NCBI GenBank assembly: GCA_027293665.1
Contig: JAPUFN010000349.1
Span: forward strand, 1-5,758
Reading direction: 5' to 3'
DNA from: Gammaproteobacteria bacterium
Lineage (GTDB): Bacteria; Pseudomonadota; Gammaproteobacteria; Pseudomonadales; Azotimanducaceae
DNA length: 5,758 nucleotides
Shown: one piece after another, positions 1 through 4,504 of the stretch
Layout: each line of letters begins with the position of its first letter
Position numbering within the stretch: position 1 is the stretch's first letter
The notes under the pieces: generated by a model
The model's input: the letters and a program-made list of their open reading frames with translations, nothing else
What the model was told of the DNA's origin: nothing
Database searches by the model: none
Position numbers and translations under genes: made by a program

Positions 1-1072
1 CTTCGTTGACAATCAGCCCGACCGCCACGCGTCTCTCCGCCTGCTCCTTGAACAGATCGTCCGGCAGGTCTATGTCCGGCGCACCACTACCCTGCCCATA
101 CATCTGAAACTGTTGCAGCATCTGGTTTTTCAGAACTTCAATTTCACGACTGATCATGGCGCTGGGCAGCTGCAGGGTGTGCAGAGCGTGGAGTTGATCC
201 ATAACCTGCGTCTTGATCTGACCGCTTAAAGCTGCGTCTAGTTCGCGTTGCATATTGGCTTGAATCTCTTCGCGGAACGCCTCCATCCCGCCGTCGGCCA
301 CCTCGAACCCTTTGAAGAACTCGTCATTGAGTTCCGGCAGTTCAGACTCTGCGACCTTTTTGATGGTTACGCTGAAGGAAGCTGTCTTACCGCGTAATTC
401 TACTGTCTGGTAGTCCTCGGGGAACGTCGCGGAAAATTCAGCCGTTTCAGCCACTACCAAACCGTGCACACCCTGATCGAAATCTCCGATCATCTGACCG
501 CCACCCACGACAAAAACCATATCCTCGCCACTACCGCCGGCAAATGCCTCGCCGTCGATTGTTCCGCTGAAATCAACAGTGACCTGATCGGCGTCCTGGA
601 CGGGACGTTCTACATCCGCCCAGGTTTTGCGTTGGTCACGCAACTGCTCGATCATCACCGCCACATCGGAATCTGTTATTTCCGCCCGCGGCTTCTTGAC
701 GACTACCTTTCCAAGGTCGGCCAGTTCGACGAGCGGGAACACCTCGAAAGTCGCCGTGAATTCGAAATCGAGGCCGGGATCCATTTTGACGACCTGCAGG
801 CTGGGTGAACCGGCCGGGGCAAGCTCCTCGCGTTGAATGGCTTCGACAAAACTCGATTGCATCAGCTCGCCGGCCACTTCAGCACGCACCGCCGGGCCAT
901 ACCGCCGGCGGATTTCTTTCAGCGGAATCTTACCTGGACGATAGCCCGGCAACCGGACCTGACCGGCCGCCTTGCCCAGACGGCTGGTGATCTGATCTTC
1001 AAATGTCTCCGAGGGGACCGAAATGGTCAGCCGCCGCTCCAGACCGCTGGTGGTTTCAATGGAAATCTGCAT
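1..1072 (-). CDS. tig: Trigger factor, ribosome-associated chaperone/PPIase (partial, C-terminus beyond left edge)
   Basis: Trigger factor docks on ribosomal protein L23 at the exit tunnel and shields nascent chains in the cytosol. It also carries a peptidyl-prolyl isomerase domain. Reading leftward from ATG 1072-1070, 357 codons are open to the window edge. Residues 1-110 form the ribosome-binding domain, with the signature loop GYRPGKIP at 43-50, in the same register as the GFRK loop of E. coli (Phe44 is Tyr here). An FKBP-like domain runs from about 162 to 245 (DQVTVDFSGTIDGEAF near its start). The C-terminal chaperone arms begin after ESELPELNDEFF. The family is about 430-435 residues long, so roughly 75 are missing off-window. 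There is no strong Shine-Dalgarno before the ATG; the start was chosen by alignment of the N-terminus and the loop position. The gene lies 108 nt downstream of tRNA-His on the same strand, so co-transcription with the tRNAs is possible. Family assignment is very secure. Confidence 0.97.
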   Translation of the reverse strand, partial: MQISIETTSGLERRLTISVPSETFEDQITSRLGKAAGQVRLPGYRPGKIPLKEIRRRYGPAVRAEVAGELMQSSFVEAIQREELAPAGSPSLQVVKMDPGLDFEFTATFEVFPLVELADLGKVVVKKPRAEITDSDVAVMIEQLRDQRKTWADVERPVQDADQVTVDFSGTIDGEAFAGGSGEDMVFVVGGGQMIGDFDQGVHGLVVAETAEFSATFPEDYQTVELRGKTASFSVTIKKVAESELPELNDEFFKGFEVADGGMEAFREEIQANMQRELDAALSGQIKTQVMDQLHALHTLQLPSAMISREIEVLKNQMLQQFQMYGQGSGAPDIDLPDDLFKEQAERRVAVGLIVNE

Positions 1073-1153
1073 AGTTATCGTCAGTGTTCAGTGTGTAATC
1101 TATGGACGCCCGTTGTGCGGACGGCCGAAGTTCATCCATCTTTTAGCAAATTA

Positions 1154-1173
1154 TTGATCGATTTTTGATCGAT
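1154..1173. repeat. Short tandem direct repeat in the tRNA-His/tig spacer
   Basis: TTGATCGAT occurs at 1154-1162 and again at 1165-1173, a period of 11 bp, close to one helical turn. Each copy contains the self-complementary ATCGAT, so the pair can also fold as a 6-bp hairpin with a 5-nt loop. It sits 8 bp from the tRNA-His CCA end and about 80 bp upstream of the tig start, in the most AT-rich part of the spacer. It could belong to the tig promoter/operator or be a processing element. No convincing -35/-10 pair for tig was found in 1073-1180, and there is no T-run typical of a terminator in the minus-strand direction. Confidence 0.5.
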
Positions 1174-1180
1174 GATTGAA

Positions 1181-1257
1181 TGGGGTGGACGATGGGGCTT
1201 GAACCCACGACCGCCGGGATCACAACCCGGAGCTCTACCAACTGAGCTACGCCCACC
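1181..1257 (-). tRNA. tRNA-His(GTG)
   Basis: A full cloverleaf reads on the minus strand. The acceptor stem starts at 1256 (GTGGGCG) and pairs with CGTCCAC at 1185-1191. The extra 5' G(-1) at 1257 faces discriminator C73 at 1184, which is the hallmark identity element of tRNA-His. The anticodon loop is TTGTGAT (anticodon GTG) between CCGGG and CCCGG. The T-loop is TTCAAGC. The CCA end is encoded (1181-1183). It is the last tRNA of the Pro-Arg-His transcript, followed by tig. Confidence 0.98.
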
Positions 1258-1294
1258 ATTGTAATTATTCAGTTTACCGCTCACGCGCCGGGTA

Positions 1295-1371
1295 TGGTAC
1301 GCCCGGAAGGACTCGAACCTTCAACCGCCGGCTTAGAAGGCCGATGCTCTATCCAGTTGAGCTACGGGCGC
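1295..1371 (-). tRNA. tRNA-Arg(TCT)
   Basis: The acceptor stem GCGCCCG (from 1371) pairs with CGGGCGT, giving a terminal G1-U72 wobble, followed by A73 and an encoded CCA (1295-1297). The anticodon loop is CTTCTAA with anticodon TCT, which reads AGA/AGG. The T-loop is TTCGAGT. It is the middle tRNA of the cluster, 37 nt upstream of tRNA-His and 170 nt downstream of tRNA-Pro. The long spacer before it is filled by an inverted repeat (1375-1538). Confidence 0.98.
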
Positions 1372-1374
1372 CGC

Positions 1375-1538
1375 GTAACCGCTGCGCGGATACCAAGCAG
1401 TTTACTTTGTAAACTGCCGTGGTAGTCAAACCTCAATGCCCTTTTGCCGCAGTACCCGCTCAGCAACCGCGAAACTCCGCCACGTGGTTACCACGACAAT
1501 TTACGCAGTAAACTGCCCGGTAACCGCGCAGCGGCTAC
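1375..1538. repeat. 164-bp element with 50-bp imperfect inverted arms filling the tRNA-Pro/tRNA-Arg spacer
   Basis: Arm A is 1375-1424 and arm B is 1489-1538. Arm A and the reverse complement of arm B match at 42 of 50 positions with no gaps, around a 64-nt centre (1425-1488). The arms end 3 nt from the first base of tRNA-Arg and 3 nt from the tRNA-Pro CCA, so they fill the spacer almost exactly. In minus-strand (tRNA-sense) RNA, five of the eight differences are G-U or U-G pairs, leaving only three non-pairs (U-U, G-A, C-A). The same five would be A-C mismatches on the other strand. Each arm also folds locally. There is no obvious target-site duplication and no coding potential. It could be a MITE/BIME-like insertion or a tRNA-processing structure; a structured RNA spacer is inferred, not proven. 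Confidence 0.8.
1397..1417. repeat. Perfect 9-bp hairpin inside arm A
   Basis: GCAGTTTAC (1397-1405) and GTAAACTGC (1409-1417) are perfectly complementary around a 3-nt loop. The matching part of arm B folds the same way in tRNA-sense RNA, with two G-C pairs replaced by G-U. The hairpin has no following T-run, so it does not look like an intrinsic terminator, and tRNA-Arg continues immediately downstream on the transcript. Confidence 0.7.
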
Positions 1539-1541
1539 ACC

Positions 1542-1618
1542 TGGTCGGGGTAGAGAGATTCGAACTCCCGACATCCTGCTCCCAAAGCAGGCGCGCTACC
1601 AGACTGCGCTATACCCCG
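1542..1618 (-). tRNA. tRNA-Pro(TGG)
   Basis: The acceptor stem CGGGGTA (from 1618) pairs with TACCCCG, followed by A73 and an encoded CCA (1542-1544). C1-G72 is a true pair here. The anticodon loop is TTTGGGA with anticodon TGG, flanked by CCTGC/GCAGG. The T-loop is TTCGAAT. It is the first tRNA of the cluster, starting about 11 nt downstream of the predicted transcription start of the promoter at 1636-1664, so only a very short 5' leader has to be removed by RNase P. Confidence 0.98.
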
Positions 1619-1635
1619 AGACTAAAATCGGCGCG

Positions 1636-1664
1636 ATGATACTGGCGGTTATTTGGCCCGTCAA
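1636..1664 (-). promoter_or_regulatory. Sigma-70 promoter of the tRNA-Pro-Arg-His(-tig) operon with GC-rich discriminator
   Basis: On the minus strand, TTGACG (1659-1664) is separated by exactly 17 bp (1642-1658) from TATCAT (1636-1641). This is immediately followed by a CGCGCC discriminator (1630-1635). The predicted start is near 1629, about 11 nt before tRNA-Pro. A near-consensus -35, ideal spacing and a GC-rich discriminator are typical of stable-RNA promoters under ppGpp/DksA stringent control. That control is inferred from the discriminator type. Confidence 0.8.
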
Positions 1665-1763
1665 ACGCCGTGCCTGGCCAGCCAGCCGGCTGCTGTCTGC
1701 TGCGAGGGCACCGACTTTTCCCGCGGCGGGTATGAACGGCAGTCAGGTTGTCGCTAAGCACGC

Positions 1764-1791
1764 TTCAAGCGGCGCTTAAGTCGTTTAGAAT
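1764..1791 (+). promoter_or_regulatory. Candidate folD(-lpxH) promoter
   Basis: TAGAAT at 1786-1791 matches the -10 consensus at 5 of 6 positions. The best -35 partner is TTCAAG at 1764-1769 with a 16-bp spacer, which is weak (3 of 6). The -10 lies 24 bp before the folD ATG, so the leader would be short. The -35 region overlaps a small inverted repeat, CGCTT-C-AAGCG (1761-1771), and related motifs CGCTAAGC and CGCTTAAG flank it. This could be an operator or chance. The promoter is divergent from the tRNA promoter, about 100 bp away. Confidence 0.45.
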
Positions 1792-1815
1792 GCGCGGCTT
1801 GGTCTGGAGAAGTAG

Positions 1816-2673
1816 ATGACAGCGAAAATCCTCGACGGCAATGCAATCGCCAAGGCTGCGCGCAACGAGATGGCGAAAATCGTCACAGCTCGCTCGGCAC
1901 AAGGTCTCAGGCCGCCGGGACTGGCTGTGATACTGGTCGGTGACGACATGGCTTCCGGGATCTACGTAAAACACAAACGCCGTGATTGTGAAGAGCTGGG
2001 ATTTCATTCCAACGTCCAGCACCTGTCCAGCAACGTAACGCAAGAAGACCTCGAAGAGCGGGTGATCACGCTGAACAACGATCCAAGCATCGACGGTATT
2101 CTCGTGCAGTTGCCGCTACCGGCACATATCGACTCAGGCCGCATCATCGACTGCATCGATCCGGCCAAGGACGTTGATGGCTTTCATCCCTATAACATCG
2201 GCAGGCTCGCGCTGCGCCGGCCGACAATCCGCTCGTGCACGCCCAAGGGCATCATGCTTCTGCTCGAGCATACCGGGGTCGAGCTGCGCGGGTTGGATGC
2301 GACGATAATCGGGGCATCCAATCACGTCGGCAGACCGATGGGCCTCGAACTCCTCCTCGCCGGTTGCACCGTCACGACCGCACACAAGTTTTCCAGGGAT
2401 ATCGAGGGTAGCGTGGTCACGGCGGATCTCGTGGTCTCGGCAGTCGGCAAACCGGGTCTCGTTCCCGGCAGCTGGATCAAACCCGGAGCGATTGTTGTGG
2501 ACATCGGAATCACCCGGGACGACAACGGCAAGCTGAGAGGAGATGTGGTGTTCGACGAAGCCTGCGAGCGAGCATCGTGGATTACCCCGGTCCCGGGCGG
2601 TGTTGGACCAATGACCCGGGTGGCGATGCTGCAGAACACACTGGACGCAGCACCGCGGCTGCCAGACGAATGA
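1816..2673 (+). CDS. folD: Bifunctional methylenetetrahydrofolate dehydrogenase/methenyltetrahydrofolate cyclohydrolase
   Basis: FolD interconverts 5,10-methylene-THF, 5,10-methenyl-THF and 10-formyl-THF in the cytosol using NADP+. It supplies one-carbon units for purines and for formyl-Met-tRNA. The 285 residues match the family length of about 288. The catalytic Y50-x3-K54 lies within GDDMASGIYVKHK (42-54). QLPLP at 98-102 and DVDGFHP at 119-125 line the folate pocket, with D121 present. The Rossmann loop GASNHVGRPM is at 166-175, and the C-terminal signature PVPGGVGPMT is intact. GGAG at 1806-1809, 6 nt before the ATG, supports this start. It is the first gene of a likely folD-lpxH unit and is divergent from the tRNA cluster, the gammaproteobacterial folD-tRNA-tig neighbourhood. 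Nothing is missing or broken. Confidence 0.98.
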   Translation: MTAKILDGNAIAKAARNEMAKIVTARSAQGLRPPGLAVILVGDDMASGIYVKHKRRDCEELGFHSNVQHLSSNVTQEDLEERVITLNNDPSIDGILVQLPLPAHIDSGRIIDCIDPAKDVDGFHPYNIGRLALRRPTIRSCTPKGIMLLLEHTGVELRGLDATIIGASNHVGRPMGLELLLAGCTVTTAHKFSRDIEGSVVTADLVVSAVGKPGLVPGSWIKPGAIVVDIGITRDDNGKLRGDVVFDEACERASWITPVPGGVGPMTRVAMLQNTLDAAPRLPDE

Positions 2674-2695
2674 CCTTCGAAGCCCCCAGACACAA

Positions 2696-2709
2696 GCGCC
2701 ACGAGGCGC
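2696..2709 (+). promoter_or_regulatory. Hairpin masking the lpxH ribosome binding site
   Basis: GCGCC (2696-2700) and GGCGC (2705-2709) form a perfect 5-bp GC stem around loop ACGA. The only plausible Shine-Dalgarno for lpxH, GAGG at 2703-2706, 10 nt before the ATG, is half in the loop and half in the stem. This would reduce free initiation and favour translation helped by ribosomes finishing folD 43 nt upstream. The hairpin is visible; its effect is inferred. Confidence 0.45.
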
Positions 2710-2716
2710 CCGGCAG

Positions 2717-3430
2717 ATGAACGTCTATATTTCCGACCTCCACCTGAACGATCCTGCTGAACCGCAATTCCGCACGCTTGCAGCAATGCTGGCGCAGGAA
2801 TCGCAAAATGCAGCGGCGCTATACATACTCGGCGATCTCTGCGAGGTCTGGGTGGGCGATGACGATGACGGTGAGCTGGCCACTGCCCTGCGTGAACTCC
2901 TCGCAACTACCGCCAGCCGGTGTCCCGTCTATCTGCTGCACGGCAACCGGGATTTTCTAATTGGTGCCCAATTTGCCGACACCACCGGGTGCCAGCTCCT
3001 GGAGGATCCTTACCTGCTGCCAAACGGCACTCTGTTAGCTCATGGTGATGCGTTCTGCACCGATGATATCGAATATCAGGCGGCCCGCAGGACACTGCGA
3101 TCAGCGCAATGGCAGGCGGACATACTCAGCCAGTCACTCGACGCCAGACGCGCGCTTACGCGAAAAATGCGCGAACAGAGCATCGCGACCAATGCCAACA
3201 AGGCCGACAACATCATGGATGTCAATCAGGCGGAAGTTGCCCGCGTGGTTGCCGAGGCCGGCGCCAGACGGCTGATTCATGGTCACACACACAGGCCGGG
3301 AATCCACGAATCGCACTGGGGCCAGCGCTATGTTCTGGGCGCCTGGGAACATTGCGGGTGGCTCATCCGGGAGCAAGCTGAGCTTATTCAGCTCGAGTGT
3401 TTCGCCCTAACGGGCCGCTATGGAACCTGA
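2717..3430 (+). CDS. lpxH: UDP-2,3-diacylglucosamine diphosphatase (lipid A pathway)
   Basis: LpxH hydrolyses UDP-2,3-diacylglucosamine to lipid X and UMP, the fourth step of the Raetz lipid A pathway. It is a Mn-dependent calcineurin-like phosphoesterase at the cytosolic face of the inner membrane. All metal motifs are present in its 237 residues (E. coli has 240): D7 and H9 in SDLHL, D40 in GDLCEVW, N77 in HGNRDF, H109 in AHGD, and H188, H190 and H192 in HGHTHRP. The substrate-binding segment NKADNIMDVNQ (161-171) is also typical of LpxH and separates it from generic phosphoesterases. No in-frame start lies between folD and this ATG. It follows folD by 43 nt with no terminator, so co-transcription is likely. 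Its last 47 bases overlap the 3' end of miaE on the other strand. Confidence 0.97.
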   Translation: MNVYISDLHLNDPAEPQFRTLAAMLAQESQNAAALYILGDLCEVWVGDDDDGELATALRELLATTASRCPVYLLHGNRDFLIGAQFADTTGCQLLEDPYLLPNGTLLAHGDAFCTDDIEYQAARRTLRSAQWQADILSQSLDARRALTRKMREQSIATNANKADNIMDVNQAEVARVVAEAGARRLIHGHTHRPGIHESHWGQRYVLGAWEHCGWLIREQAELIQLECFALTGRYGT

Positions 3431-4019
3431 ACGCAACATCTTCAGCGGTAACCAGATCGGCATCGCGGGCAAGTATTTCGGCCAGTTTGTGATCAATCGG
3501 TGCCTGCGCGTAGCGCTCGGCAAGTGACAGATACTGCCGGAAGTGACGTGCCTCCGATGTGAGCAGACGGCTATAAAAATCGCCAAGGTCCGGCGGTAGG
3601 ACATCGATGAGTCCAAGAAACCGTTCACAACTTCGGGCTTCCACAACAGCACCCGTAAGCAACGTGTCGACTAACCTGTCAGGCTCGTTGTTACTGACAC
3701 AATCACGCAGGCCCGAGGCGTAGCGGCTCGCAGAAATATGCCGGTAGTCAATGTCGCGGGCAGCCAGCAATCGGTGGACCTGTTCGAAGTGTCGCAACTC
3801 TTCGCGAGCCAGGCGAGACAGCGTCTGCAGCAGATGCGCGCGGTCCACGTAACGGTACAACAAGCTCAAAGCGGTGCCTGCGGCTTTCTTTTCGCAGTTG
3901 GCGTGATCGATCAGCAACTCGGGTAAATGCGCAGGCGCCTGTTCAAACCACAGCGCCGGTGTGCGACAGTCAAGAAACTCGAGTACGTCACTGATCTCGG
4001 CATCGCGGCCGCTCTTCAT
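3384..4019 (-). CDS. miaE: tRNA 2-methylthio-N6-isopentenyl adenosine-37 hydroxylase MiaE
   Basis: MiaE is a non-haem diiron monooxygenase. It hydroxylates the isopentenyl group of ms2i6A at position 37 of tRNAs reading U-starting codons, after MiaA and MiaB have acted. Numbering from ATG 4019 (211 aa), the four-helix ferritin-like ligands are all present: E43 in DHANCEKKA, E74 and H77 in REELRHFEQ, E127 in VVEARSCERF, and E156 and H159 in SEARHFRQYL. The length fits the shorter Pseudomonas-type form rather than the longer Salmonella protein. A GTG one codon upstream (4022-4020) is an alternative start. No Shine-Dalgarno is visible. The ATG overlaps the stop of the upstream gene by one base (TGATG), so translation is probably coupled. 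Its 3' end overlaps convergent lpxH. O2 and an electron donor are needed; the donor gene is not identifiable here. Confidence 0.93.
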   Translation of the reverse strand: MKSGRDAEISDVLEFLDCRTPALWFEQAPAHLPELLIDHANCEKKAAGTALSLLYRYVDRAHLLQTLSRLAREELRHFEQVHRLLAARDIDYRHISASRYASGLRDCVSNNEPDRLVDTLLTGAVVEARSCERFLGLIDVLPPDLGDFYSRLLTSEARHFRQYLSLAERYAQAPIDHKLAEILARDADLVTAEDVAFRFHSGPLGRNTRAE

Positions 4020-4465
4020 CACTGCGCCAGCGTGTGGAAGTCGTGTTCATATTGCGCGATGGATCTGTCGTAGAACTCCCTCTCAATTGACTCGAGCAGC
4101 GCCAGCGGGTCAGTGTTGCCATCAAGCGCGCGCAAGCCGAGCGCGCACATGTCGAGCGCGTCGACACGAACCGCCCGCTTCAGGGTTTCATAGACGAGGC
4201 TTTCCACGTTACGGGTCGCATCTTCCACGACCTGCAGTTCGAGCGCACGCGACTGCAGGATCTCACCGTCCACTACCACGACGAATTGGCAAACGGCGCC
4301 TTCACGCAGTTCGGTCAACCTTTGCCAGACCGCACCGCGCTGTGGCGAATCAAAGCCATTCCACTGGACAATTTCATGGGCGAACCGCTTGCAGCCACGG
4401 CAAACCAGATCGCCGTATGTGGTGGAACAGATGCCCACACAAGGTGTGCGTTTTAAAACGGTCAA
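4019..4465 (-). CDS. DUF1289 family cysteine-motif protein with C-terminal extension
   Basis: The first 35 residues are a DUF1289 (YdhL-like) module. Cysteines at 9, 13, 22 and 25 are set in PCVGIC...CRGCKRFAHEIVQW, a CxxxC-x8-CxxC pattern usually annotated as a predicted iron-sulfur or zinc site. Residues 36-148 form an extension with a hydrophobic beta-like stretch (CQFVVVVDGEIL, about 59-70) followed by helix-forming acidic sequence; I do not recognise it as a named domain. No signal peptide or membrane segment is present, so it is probably cytosolic. The start is TTG 4465, because a stop (TAG) lies 5 codons upstream and the next usable start (GTG, codon 10) would remove Cys9. Its stop is fused to the miaE start (TGATG), and it begins 39 nt after tgpA. 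Function is unknown; context suggests a link to MiaE. Confidence 0.85.
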   Translation of the reverse strand: MTVLKRTPCVGICSTTYGDLVCRGCKRFAHEIVQWNGFDSPQRGAVWQRLTELREGAVCQFVVVVDGEILQSRALELQVVEDATRNVESLVYETLKRAVRVDALDMCALGLRALDGNTDPLALLESIEREFYDRSIAQYEHDFHTLAQ

Positions 4466-4504
4466 ATCGCCAATTACCTAGTTCTTGTCCCTTCTGGACA
4501 GGCA

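Noticed and set aside
464..1168. Overlapping plus-strand open frames across the left end
   Set aside because: They lie opposite tig, which is clearly coding on the minus strand with conserved residues throughout. Their translations show no recognisable domain.
1375..1538. CRISPR array or intrinsic terminator
   Set aside because: There are only two arms and they are inverted, not direct repeats. The hairpins lack a following T-run, and tRNA-Arg lies directly downstream on the transcript.
1372..1541. A fourth tRNA, such as tRNA-Leu, hidden in the long spacer
   Set aside because: No T-loop motif (TTCRA), no CCA-flanked acceptor stem and no anticodon arm can be drawn. The spacer is explained by the inverted repeat.
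1181..1618. The window's tRNAs as local MiaE substrates
   Set aside because: MiaE acts on ms2i6A37 in tRNAs that read U-starting codons. These tRNAs read CCN, AGA/AGG and CAY codons, so the proximity does not indicate a functional link.
1436..1779. Plus-strand open frames across the tRNA-Pro gene
   Set aside because: They run through the antisense of a tRNA gene, the inverted repeat and a promoter, and have no ribosome binding site or family resemblance.
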